Assembly (NCBI GenBank): GCA_009760885.1
Contig: CM019719.1
Location: 30,978,084-31,042,083 of the forward strand
Source of the DNA: Achatina immaculata
Taxonomy: Eukaryota; Mollusca; Gastropoda; Stylommatophora; Achatinidae
Direction of reading: 5' to 3'
DNA: 64,000 nt
Shown here: in pieces, positions 54,780 through 64,000 of the stretch
Numbering within the stretch: position 1 is the stretch's first letter
How the letters are laid out: each line of letters opens with the position of its first letter
Position numbers and translations under genes: made by a program
The notes under the pieces: generated by a model
What the model was told of the DNA's origin: nothing
Databases searched by the model: none
What the model saw: only the letters and a program-made list of their open reading frames with translations

Positions 54780-55713
54780 CGCGTGTTTTGTTACTGCTGT
54801 GAGTGTTTTGTTACTGCTCTGAGTGTTTTGTTACTGCTCTGAGTGTTTTGTTACTGCTCTGAGTGTTTTGTTACTGCTCTGAGTGTTTTGTTACTGCTCT
54901 GAGTGTTTTGTTACTGCTCTGAGTGTTTTGTTACTGCTCTGAGTGTTTTGCTGGTGCTCTGAGTATTTTGTTAATGTTCTGAGTGTTTTGCTGGTGCTCT
55001 GAGTATTTTTTTAATGCTCTGAGTATTTTTTTAATGCTCTGAGTGTTTTTGGTAATGCTCTGAGTGTTTTGATGGTTCTATGAGTATTTTGTTAATATTC
55101 TGAGTGTTTTGTTAATGCTCTGAGTGTTTTGATGGTTCTATGAGTATTTTGTTAATGTTCTGAGTGTTTTGCTGGTGCTCTGATTATTTTTTTAATGCTC
55201 TGAGTATTTTTGGTAATGCTCTGAGTGTTTTGATGGTTCTATGAGTATTTTGTTAATGCTCTCAGTGCTTTGATGGTTCTATGAGTATTTTGTTAATGCT
55301 CTGAGTGTTTTGTTAATGCTCTGAGTGTTTTGATGGTTCTATGAGTATTTTGTTAATGCTTTGAGTGTTTTGTTAATGCTCTGACTGTTTTGTTAATGCT
55401 CTGAGTGTTTTGATGGTTCTATGAGTATTTTGTTAATGCTCTGAGTATTTTGATGGCTCTATGAGTATTTTCTTAATGTTCTGAGTATTTTGTTAATGCT
55501 CTGAGTGTTTTGTTAATGCTCTGAGTGTTTTATGGTTCTATGAGTATTTTGTTAATGCTCTGAGTGTTTTGATGGTTCTATGAGTATTTTGTTAATGCTC
55601 TGAGTGTTTTGATGGTTCTATGAGTATTTTGTTAATGCTCTGAGTATTTTGATGGCTCTATGAGTATTTTGTTAATGCTCTGAGTATTTTGTTAATGCTC
55701 TGGTTCTATGAGT
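54780..55713 (+). repeat. 20-bp / 40-bp minisatellite, left part
   Basis: Starts as pure 20-bp units (GAGTGTTTTGTTACTGCTCT, seven in a row), then becomes alternating 20-bp types GAGTGTTTTGATGGTTCTAT and GAGTATTTTGTTAATGCTCT, a higher-order 40-bp repeat. It is interrupted by a retroposon at 55714 and resumes at 57043. Confidence 0.97.
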
Positions 55714-57042
55714 CTTCTTCTTCTTCTTCTTCGTTCGCATCTACCACCAAAACCGCACTGTGATCCTACTGAATTTACGCCTGTGGCCCTCGTTAGGTCC
55801 CGTGGTCTCCTGTGTGGTCCCCGAAAGGACCACACGAGATCCCCGAGAGGACCACAAGGGGTTCAGAGTATCGCAGGGCTTTAGCCTGTATTCTTGGTGG
55901 GTCTCTGAAGCGGATTGCGTGACACCGTGGTTTTCGTTGCATCAGTTTAGTCTAGAGTTGGACTTTCTCACCGGAAGACATCGACGTGTTTAGGATATCA
56001 GTGCATCCCCGCTGGGTGAGAGGCGGTAGCCCACCCAGGCCAGAGTTGGACCTTCTCACCGGAAAACCTCGACGTGTTTTAAGATACCTGTGTATAACCA
56101 CCGGGTGAGAGGTGGTTGCCCATCTAGTCCAGAGCTGGACTTTCTCACCGAAAAACCTCAGCATGATTAGGATACGTAAACATCCCCGCCGGGTGAGAGG
56201 TGATTGCCTATCTAGACTGCCCTGGTCCAGTGTCTCCGACTTCAGCATTTTGCGGTCGTGGCCGTTACCCTTCCTAGCTGTGACCAGGAAGGAGCTTTTG
56301 TCCAGGAGGACGAATCCTCGCCACTAGTGACTTCCACCCCTGGATTGAGCTGGTTTAGGCATATTATCCCAGCATGGGCGTGTTTGGGACGTGACCGACC
56401 TCTAGAGAAGAGGTACTGTGCCATGCGTAGCCTTCAAGATTCACCCCTGGTGTGAGCCGGTTTAGGCATAATTCACCAGTATGGGTGTATATCAGGCGTG
56501 ACCGACCTCTAGAGCGGAGGTGGCATGACATGTCTAGCCATCAAGTTCCACCCCTGGTGTGTGCCGGTTTAGGCATATTTCACCAGTGTAGGTGTATTTC
56601 GGACGTGGCCGGCCTCTAGAGCAGAGGCGCCGTGGTATATGTAGCTCTCGCAGCGATACTACTGGACATACCGATTAACTTCACTTTATCCTTTCCATCA
56701 TCTTTTCACATCGGCACCACACAGCAACCTTTATTTCTTTTCCGTATTTTCTTCCTTGACCGGGAGTAGCTTCACTCCACGCGCGGCATTCGAAGAGTCT
56801 CGCCAGCAGTGTCTTAACCTCTAGGACAAGCCGGTTCATGCATTCCACCCGATATGACTGCACTCAGGACGTGGCCGACCTCCATACTAGAGGTGCCGTG
56901 ATTTGACTGTTTGCTTCGCTTTATCCTTTCTAGCACCTTTTCTGCAGTGATGCTGCGCGGCAACCCCATTTGCACCTTTCTTCACTGGCCGGGAGGAGCA
57001 CCGCTCCACGCACGGCAGCTGAAGAATCTCGCCAACAGCGAA
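55714..57042 (-). mobile_element. AAG-tailed structured retroposon, copy 3, full length
   Basis: A 1329-bp insert in the minisatellite, flanked by GGTTCTATGAGT at 55702-55713 and 57043-57054. On the minus strand it begins TTCGCTGTTGGCGAGATTC and ends in (GAA)n. Three modules follow each other. First, about 180-bp subrepeats GGCGAGA.TCTTC..CGTGGAG..CCGG (twice). Second, about 97-bp subrepeats CTCTAGAGGTCGG.CACG..ATACACCCATACTGG.GAA.ATGCCTAAACCGG in split form (four to five). Third, about 87-bp subrepeats CCGGTGAGAAAGTCCA..GGGCAACCACCTCTCACCCGG (three to four). A conserved 3' end carries the TGTGGTCC hairpin (55813-55834). No ORF above 98 codons. GC content is visibly higher than its surroundings. 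Related copies are at 2753 and 45880. Confidence 0.88.
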
Positions 57043-57105
57043 GGTTCTATGAGTATTTTGTTAATGCTCTGAGTATTTTGTTAATGTTATGAGCGTTTTG
57101 GTGGT
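57043..57105 (+). repeat. 20-bp / 40-bp minisatellite, right part
   Basis: Continuation of the array at 54780-55713 beyond the retroposon, about three units. Confidence 0.93.
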
Positions 57106-57194
57106 GTCAGAAACTCAGAAATCAAAAGTATGAAACTTCCATATTGTCAGGTTATGAATGAGAATAAAAATATTTATTTCTTTCCACTGTCCAC

Positions 57195-57325
57195 AAAACA
57201 GAGCTCAGAGACAAGGGATACACATGGAAGGAAGCACAGAATAATTCTAAGAACAGTGATGACCGGAGAGCCTTTATCCGTGGCCTGTGCTCTCACGGGA
57301 GTGAAAGGAAATGATGATGATGATT
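57195..57325 (+). mobile_element. Non-LTR retrotransposon G, 3' end
   Basis: The frame gives GYTWKEAQNNSKNSDDRRAF and IRGLCSHGSERK, then (ATG)n. It aligns with 35870-36005 at about 90 percent by eye. Confidence 0.82.
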
Positions 57326-58029
57326 GTCCACAACGACATATCTCTTCTTTTTATTTCCATATGTTGTGTCTGAATAATTAATCGATCATCTGTTCATAAA
57401 AAATACACTCCATTTTGTAATTAACTGATCGCAAAGTGAATACATTTTTTTTCGCCATCAGAATGACGTCGAGTGTTTTATGTCAGTTTTTAGTCTGGTT
57501 GTGATAACTGCGCCTTTCGACCTGACTCATCTAACCTCGGCTTGGCATACCTTTTTAGGAGTAGGTTCCCCTTTCCGTTTCAATCCCATATTCACTCGGC
57601 CAGACATCTGTCTGTTATCACGGGCCCCACGTGAAATAGAATACGGCCTTGGTCACCTGTGTTTCACCAACCATGACTCAAGCAGTCATCTATGGGATGT
57701 TGACCACCGTCTTACTCCGGTTGAGTACTGTGTCTTATCTGCGTCCGCTTAGCTAATACCAAACAAATATTTGGATAAATGATAGGAAAGCTAACCGAGC
57801 AAAGATTCATAGAAGTCACGTTAGGAAACAAAGAAACTGCGCTGTCTTTAAATTCAGATCGTATAATATGCTCTTCAGGAGTAACTCTTTCCCTAGAAAA
57901 TAGCACTGCTAGTGGTGGTAGATCTTATATATTCATGCACATGAAAGCTCCGTGCGATATTTAAGCAGAGTCTAAATGAAATGAAAAGTAGCACATTTTT
58001 AACTCAACCCATATTTTTAAACTGAGTAA
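57326..58029. other. Unassigned sequence
   Basis: An ORF at 57480-57752 (90 codons) contains REIEYGLGHLCFTNHDSSSH, which looks protein-like, but lacks a clear acceptor or donor in frame. Not called. Confidence 0.3.
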
Positions 58030-58470
58030 CCTCTTACGTCTTGGAAGGGTACATAATGGGGAAAAGAAAGAGAGGAAGACCAAGGCGAAGATGGCTGCAA
58101 GACATCGCTGTATCTTTTACACGCAGTGTTTAACAGTTTTCTTAGCAACGTCCTGGAACATGATGTATAGATGCAGGTTGAAATATGTAACAGACTGACC
58201 AGGATTAAAGAGGATTAAACAGAGAAAACTTAAATATCTTGAACATATTAAACGTCATGAGAATTTAGAGAAGACCGTCTTGGAAGGATACATTATGGGA
58301 AAAAGAAAGAGAGAAAGACCAAGGGGAAGATGACTGCAAGACATCGTTGATAATCTGCAAATGTATGCATCAGCAGCAGGGCATCTTGCTTACAAACCGA
58401 TAGGCCTACAGGATATCTGTTAGGGAGGCAAAGTTCCGCAAGGAACATGGAAATGACTAACTGACTGACT
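58030..58470 (+). mobile_element. Non-LTR retrotransposon D, internally rearranged copy
   Basis: A LEG.IMGKRKRGRPRRRWLQ-coding block at 58038-58108 is followed by the upstream part of the element (GTATCTTTTACAC...GTAACAGACTGACCAGG, complement of 42390-42475) and then by a second coding block at 58205-58440 with FGHIKRHENLE-like content and the GACTGACT tail. The same block thus occurs twice around its own upstream sequence. Confidence 0.82.
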
Positions 58471-58854
58471 AGAACCCCTTACTAAAATTTCTTGCCAGAA
58501 TATGTTCTGGCGGGGTATAAAAATTAATTGTCAGTGATAGAGTTAATCATTTATGTTGATGGGAAGAAATAAACAACTAATAAGAACACACAGAGTAGCT
58601 CAGAGATGTCTAATAACAAAGCAATTAGGAGATTATAAAACTCACTTGTGAAGCTGGAATAAGAAATACAATTTAATTTAATATAGGCGTAAATAATGGG
58701 ATGATATTTTTTTAGGAAATGATTTTGACATGGTTTGTGTATGAAAAGAACAGACAAGGAAGACAAGCATGGGACCTAATTCCACAGGGGCAGAGTGAAA
58801 GGCTTCATAATGAAAAAATGCTGCACAGTTAACACAGGTATTGACTAGGTACAT
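58471..58854. other. No recognised element
   Basis: AT-rich spacer. Confidence 0.4.
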
Positions 58855-59660
58855 GGGACCAACTTGAATATCTTGATTTTGCTGATGACATAACTCTTAT
58901 CAGTAATAATGTGAATTCCATGCAAGAAAAAACAGATAGCCTGTCTTCAATGGCTAGCAAAATAGGACTTGAAATTAACAAGGACAAAACAAAAATAATG
59001 AAAATTCACATTCATCAAAATGGAAAAATACACATAGAAGGGACAGATGTTGAAGAAGTCAATCAATTTGCATACCTTTACAGCTACATAGACCAGGATG
59101 GTGACACTAGAAAGGAAGTTAGGATCAGAATTGCAAAAGCAGCATCACTCTTCAAGAATCTTGAGAACATATGGAATTCAAAAGTTATAAGCACAAAAAC
59201 CAAGTTAAGACTATTCAATTCAAATGTAATATCCACCCTCATTTATGCATGTGAAAGCTGGAAAACAACTAAAGAAATAGACAACAAATTAGACTCTTTT
59301 GAAAACAAATGCATAAGGAAAATACTCGGCATCAAGTGGAATGAATTCAAGAACAATGCAAAATAAGACAGATGACTGGACAACAACCAGTCTCATGGGT
59401 GATCAGGAAAAGGAGATGGACAGATGTTGGTCACTTGATGAGAAGAAATGATCAGAGAATCCCAAAACAAGCTATCAAGTGGAACACAGCTGGCCAAAGA
59501 AAAAGAGGCAGACCGCGTGAAACTCTGAATTGTTAAGAGAGGCCAAATTAACAGGCATAAAATCCTTTGATGAGGTTGAAAGACTCGCCAAAAACAGGAA
59601 AAATTGGCAAACTACTTTGCGAGACCTATGTGACGTTTAACGGCACGGGAAGGATATAAG
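58855..59660 (+). mobile_element. Non-LTR retrotransposon A, 5'-truncated
   Basis: Begins just before catalytic 'LDFADDITLIS' (58870-58905) and is open from 58911 for 151 codons: 'LEINKDKTKIMKIH', 'EEVNQFAYLYSYIDQDG' (usual G of YLGSY is Y), 'STLIYACESW', 'CIRKILGIKW'. A one-base change after NNAK ends the frame. The rest continues out of frame to the TGTGACGTTTAACGG terminus at 59630-59655. Deletion of about 12 bp near 59530 relative to 49410. Its last 207 bp form the start of the 1.8-kb tandem duplication. Confidence 0.92.
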
Positions 59661-60992
59661 ATAAGAAAGTGAAAAAGAACAGACTTAGGAACAAAAAGAA
59701 TCAAGCCCTCGAAGAACAGGTCCAAAGTTAGGAATGATGACAGAAAAATGAGGTTCAGAATTAGGTTGGATGGAGAGCTATCGTTTGTGCCTTAGAGCAG
59801 CAGGATGATGATGATTGGTAAGTGATGCTGCTGCTGTTATTGTCGTTGTTGTTCTGTCTCCCTGGAACTACGGCAGGGTTTTCTTTGCGGCCGATGCGGT
59901 GAAGAGGTTGAAACATAGCACTGTGTCCAACGGGGACTGGGATACGACGGCTATTTTTGTAGATCCTGGGTATGGCTAAACAGCATGGAGATGCCACACT
60001 TCCACCGCCATGTCGACTCTAGGGACAATCCTTTCTCTATTATCCAGGTTATTCAAGGGGGCGCCATCGGAGAGATGAGTCATGGTCTTGGTCGACAATT
60101 ATTTGGCCACCATGACGCTAGCAGTCAATAATGAGTCGTCGACCATTGCCTTCGACTGCGTTTTCATCCCCTATATGCGGTAATGATGAATATACAAGAT
60201 CTGAAACTTCTTGTTTTTGTTGTAATAGAAACTTTATTCATTGTTTTGCTACTTGAAACAGTCAAGTCTCGTTGTCATTCGAGTGTGTTCAGTTTCCTGG
60301 AAGAGTAACACTCTAACATCAGTGCATTGCCACACCTATCTACTGAAATTTTGCCCGGAAAGGGTGTAAAGTAGCACCAACCCATTGTACAAAACGCATC
60401 AGAGATCGACCAGGTAATCGATAGTCATTTGTATGATGATTAATTTATATGGAGGCTCACGTAGTGCAGGCTGGTAGGCCGCATGCAGGACGCCTTACGT
60501 GCACCATAGAGACTTACAAACAGAGCGGGTGCGTGCTACAAGGGATTCACAGGAACTGACGAGCACGTGCGAAGAGGGACAATTGTTTGAGTTTCTTTCT
60601 GGGAGTAGAGGCGCCCGAGGTTTGAGTGTTTGCCAATACACTTTACAGTGTTAGCACAATTTATCTTGATGAGAGATATGCAGAGACAAAATGAAGCGCA
60701 TTTTGCTGTTCAAATTATACGGAAATTGCCTAGTAGATAGTTATAAATCACTTACATCGCCCATCTGTAGATGCGTTTCTTATACCAGTGATTCTCAACC
60801 TGGACAATACCGCCCCCTTCCTCCACCCCTCTCGCCCCGGGAGAGTTGAGAAGATGCAGGGAAAGCTGAGGGAAAGGCAAAGGGTATCAGAACCAGCTGA
60901 TACGGGTGGAATAAAAGATGTTTGTGGGCATTAAGGATGTGTCAGGGGTGACAAGGAGATGGCATTGAAGACAGGGTATCTGTTTTTTTTTT

Positions 60993-61095
60993 CTTGCATT
61001 GATTTCACATTGTCACCGACAAGAGTTATGTCATCTGCGAAATCAAGATCTTCCAGTTGGGTCTCATGTACCCAATCAATGCCCGTTTTATACAG
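60993..61095 (-). mobile_element. Antisense fragment of retrotransposon A (catalytic region)
   Basis: Minus strand codes YVHETQLEDLDFADDITLVG, matching 1270-1375. Repeated at 62802-62904 in unit 2. Confidence 0.82.
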
Positions 61096-61101
61096 GCATA
61101 C

Positions 61102-61223
61102 ATGTTTAATCGCGAGTAGATGCCGTTAGTGTTTGGGGCTAGTTTTATGTTTCAGACTTCATAAGGCATACATGGAGTCTGAAATATAAAACTAGCCCTA
61201 TTATCAAACTCGTGATTAAACAT
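61102..61223. mobile_element. Foldback (MITE-like) element
   Basis: Outer arms ATGTTTAATCGCGAGT (61102-61117) and ACTCGTGATTAAACAT (61208-61223) pair with one mismatch. Inner arms GGGCTAGTTTTATGTTTCAG and CTGAAATATAAAACTAGCCC pair with one mismatch around a 15-bp loop (TCATAAGGCATACATGG region). Repeated at 62911-63032. Confidence 0.75.
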
Positions 61224-61262
61224 CGTTAAATCCTGCAAGTCCTTTAACCTGTCGGACACGCT

Positions 61263-63071
61263 AGAGAATCCCAAAACAAGCTATCAAGTGGAACACAGCT
61301 GGCCAAAGAAAAAGAGGCAGACCGCGTGAAACTCTGAATTGTTAAGAGAGGCCAAATTAACAGGCATAAAATCCTTTGATGAGGTTGAAAGACTCGCCAA
61401 AAACAGGAAAAATTGGCAAACTACTTTGCGAGACCTATGTGACGTTTAACGGCACGGGAAGGATATAAGATAAGAAAGTGAAAAAGAACAGACTTAGGAA
61501 CAAAAAGAATCAAGCCCTCGAAGAACAGGTCCAAAGTTAGGAATGATGACAGAAAAATGAGGTTCAGAATTAGGTTGGATGGAGAGCTATCGTTTGTGCC
61601 TTAGAGCAGCAGGATGATGATGATTGGTAAGTGATGCTGCTGCTGTTATTGTCGTTGTTGTTCTGTCTCCCTGGAACTACGGCAGGGTTTTCTTTGCGGC
61701 CGATGCGGTGAAGAGGTTGAAACATAGCACTGTGTCCAACGGGGACTGGGATACGACGGCTATTTTTGTAGATCCTGGGTATGGCTAAACAGCATGGAGA
61801 TGCCACACTTCCACCGCCATGTCGACTCTAGGGACAATCCTTTCTCTATTATCCAGGTTATTCAAGGGGGCGCCATCGGAGAGATGAGTCATGGTCTTGG
61901 TCGACAATTATTTGGCCACCATGACGCTAGCAGTCAATAATGAGTCGTCGACCATTGCCTTCGACTGCGTTTTCATCCCCTATATGCGGTAATGATGAAT
62001 ATACAAGATCTGAAACTTCTTGTTTTTGTTGTAATAGAAACTTTATTCATTGTTTTGCTACTTGAAACAGTCAAGTCTCGTTGTCATTCGAGTGTGTTCA
62101 GTTTCCTGGAAGAGTAACACTCTAACATCAGTGCATTGCCACACCTATCTACTGAAATTTTGCCCGGAAAGGGTGTAAAGTAGCACCAACCCATTGTACA
62201 AAACGCATCAGAGATCGACCAGGTAATCGATAGTCATTTGTATGATGATTAATTTATATGGAGGCTCACGTAGTGCAGGCTGGTAGGCCGCATGCAGGAC
62301 GCCTTACGTGCACCATAGAGACTTACAAACAGAGCGGGTGCGTGCTACAAGGGATTCACAGGAACTGACGAGCACGTGCGAAGAGGGACAATTGTTTGAG
62401 TTTCTTTCTGGGAGTAGAGGCGCCCGAGGTTTGAGTGTTTGCCAATACACTTTACAGTGTTAGCACAATTTATCTTGATGAGAGATATGCAGAGACAAAA
62501 TGAAGCGCATTTTGCTGTTCAAATTATACGGAAATTGCCTAGTAGATAGTTATAAATCACTTACATCGCCCATCTGTAGATGCGTTTCTTATACCAGTGA
62601 TTCTCAACCTGGACAATACCGCCCCCTTCCTCCACCCCTCTCGCCCCGGGAGAGTTGAGAAGATGCAGGGAAAGCTGAGGGAAAGGCAAAGGGTATCAGA
62701 ACCAGCTGATACGGGTGGAATAAAAGATGTTTGTGGGCATTAAGGATGTGTCAGGGGTGACAAGGAGATGGCATTGAAGACAGGGTATCTGTTTTTTTTT
62801 TCTTGCATTGATTTCACATTGTCACCGACAAGAGTTATGTCATCTGCGAAATCAAGATCTTCCAGTTGGGTCTCATGTACCCAATCAATGCCCGTTTTAT
62901 ACAGGCATACATGTTTAATCGCGAGTAGATGCCGTTAGTGTTTGGGGCTAGTTTTATGTTTCAGACTTCATAAGGCATACATGGAGTCTGAAATATAAAA
63001 CTAGCCCTATTATCAAACTCGTGATTAAACATCGTTAAATCCTGCAAGTCCTTTAACCTGTCGGACACGCT
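61263..63071 (+). repeat. 1809-bp direct duplication, unit 2
   Basis: Second copy of 59454-61262, with the same content in the same order. The first mismatches lie outside the unit (59453 versus 61262, and after the AGAGAAT at 63072). Confidence 0.97.
62911..63032. mobile_element. Foldback element, copy in unit 2
   Basis: Identical to 61102-61223 through the 1809-bp duplication. Confidence 0.75.
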
Positions 63072-63255
63072 AGAGAATGATGTTGCCAGCATCTAGCCTT
63101 TGACACACCAGAGAATGATGTTACCAGCATCTAGCCTTTGACACGCCAGAGAATGATGTTACCAGCATCTAACCTGTGACACACCAGAGAATGATGTTAC
63201 CAGCATCTAGCCTTTGACACGCCAGAGAATGATGTTACCAGCATCTAGCCTAGCC
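63072..63255 (+). repeat. 38-bp minisatellite, about 4.8 copies
   Basis: Units AGAGAATGATGTTACCAGCA, TCTAGCCTTTGACACGCC. It begins exactly where the 1809-bp duplication ends and shares AGAGAAT with it. Confidence 0.93.
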
Positions 63256-63339
63256 GCATTTACTTCCCCAGTTGCAGAAATAGCCATATTCTCTGAGGCT
63301 GGATGTCTGAGATCAGATTCAAACTGCCGATCTCACCAG

Positions 63340-64000
63340 AATCTAGAACAAAGAATTTGTAGCGGAATCTTGCATATGTTGGCACCAGAAAATATAACCG
63401 CCCTCGCTGTGTTACCTGCCCTGTAGTTTGGGAAACGAAAAAGATCACATTTCCCAAAACTATCCTCATTCTCCGTGAGGGATTCACACGCGAGTCCCGC
63501 AATGTGATGTATGCCACTGTATGCAAAAGATGCAGGGTAATTTATATTGGTGAAACTGGTCTCAAATTAGGTGATCGCATACAAAAACATCTGTATAATA
63601 TCACCCAGTATGCTTCGAAACCAGTCCCTAATAATTTCAATGACCCCCAACCACAGAGGCAAACCTGTTTTTCTGGTAACACCCACCAAACAATGTCACG
63701 CTGATGATAGAAGCCGTCTAGCGCTTGAGAACCACTACATTCAGGAATATGAAACGTAGGAACTACATGGTTTGAACTCACAATCCAGCTACATCTAACA
63801 TTCCCCTCTTCCACTATCATAATCTCTATGCACTAACTTCCACTCCTTTCTCACTTGTAACATATGGTTCAGAACATCCTCACAGCATCAGATTACAACC
63901 CCTCTCCCCCACCTATAGTCACCGATTCCACCTTCTCCCGGTCAGATTACCATTGTATCACTCTCTCCCCTTTCCACACACCCCCTGTCCGTCCTTATCT
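63340..64000 (+). mobile_element. Penelope-like element, 3' part (runs off the window)
   Basis: From about 63388 a frame reads RPRCVTCPVVWETKK, then RESRNVMYATVCKRC and VIYIGETGLKLGDRIQKHLY (GIY-YIG core with its conserved R), ASKPVPNNFND, and ends early in TGA after TMSR. After a one-base frame change CHADDRSRLALENHYIQEYE follows to TAG at 63757-63759. The 'C..C' pair before the GIY-YIG core is typical of Penelope-like endonuclease regions. The following 240 bp aligns with the 3' UTR at 19440-19685 (minus). No reverse transcriptase is present upstream; the copy is 5'-truncated. Confidence 0.85.

Larger units (their letters stand above)
59454..61262 (+). repeat. 1809-bp direct duplication, unit 1
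   Basis: Identical by eye to 61263-63071. It contains the 3' end of element A (59454-59660), the dispersed repeat at 59850-60000, unassigned DNA, a hAT-like terminus at about 60785, an antisense A fragment (60993-61095) and a foldback element (61102-61223). AGAGAAT occurs at 59454, 61263 and 63072, a 7-bp microhomology at every joint. Confidence 0.97.

Noticed and set aside
54784..55713. ORF at the start of the 20-bp array
   Set aside because: The frame comes from the G and T homopolymers and the repeat itself.
57480..57752. 90-codon ORF with a protein-like segment
   Set aside because: No splice signals in frame, no recognised family.

Overview
This 64 kb window is animal nuclear DNA. It shows spliced exons with GT..AG borders, non-LTR, Penelope-like, hAT and Tc1-type transposons, tRNA-derived SINEs, and many minisatellites; there is no bacterial operon structure, no rRNA and no CRISPR. 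The transposon mix, and exon-encoded proteins that look like axonemal or ciliary microtubule-associated proteins, suggest an invertebrate, most likely a lophotrochozoan such as a mollusc. This is inference: nothing in the window fixes the species.

Genes are sparse. The best-supported one is on the minus strand. Three exons (14409-14146, 8802-8650, 5834-5633) join in compatible phases with good splice signals and encode at least 202 residues from an ATG in a GCCATGG context. A decayed second copy of its third exon lies at 8240-8335. On the plus strand, a probable first coding exon (30226-30548) has a strong donor, and a second good exon lies at 41386-41656; the phases would allow them to belong to one gene. 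A glutamine-rich 15-residue-repeat exon candidate lies at about 24048-24416 (minus). No other stretch looks like a host gene.

Most of the rest is repeats. At least eight non-LTR retrotransposon lineages (called A-H here) are present, almost all 5'-truncated, each with its own simple-sequence 3' tail: A (TAAGA-like), B (GA)n, C (TTCA/TCAA)n, D (ACTG)n, E with RNase H, F and G (ATG)n, and H. Penelope-like elements with a GIY-YIG domain lie at 19194-19962 and 63380-64000. A 1577-bp hAT element with a perfect 8-bp target-site duplication lies at 37644-39220, with a Tc1-like relic at 31325-31915 and a Tigger/pogo-like MITE at 17064-17359. SINEs lie at about 3440, 7800, 41705 and 46363.

Tandem arrays have periods of 20, 20/40, 29, 37, 38, 39, 40, 45, 53, 62, 69 and 78 bp. 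The last 4.6 kb holds two essentially identical 1809-bp direct copies.

The most unusual item is a GC-richer, non-coding, roughly 1.33-kb element with an (AAG)n tail, present as three copies (2753-3011, 45880-47464, 55714-57042). It is built from internal subrepeats and conserved hairpins and carries target-site duplications typical of target-primed reverse transcription. It looks like a non-autonomous retroposon encoding a structured RNA, and I do not recognise it.
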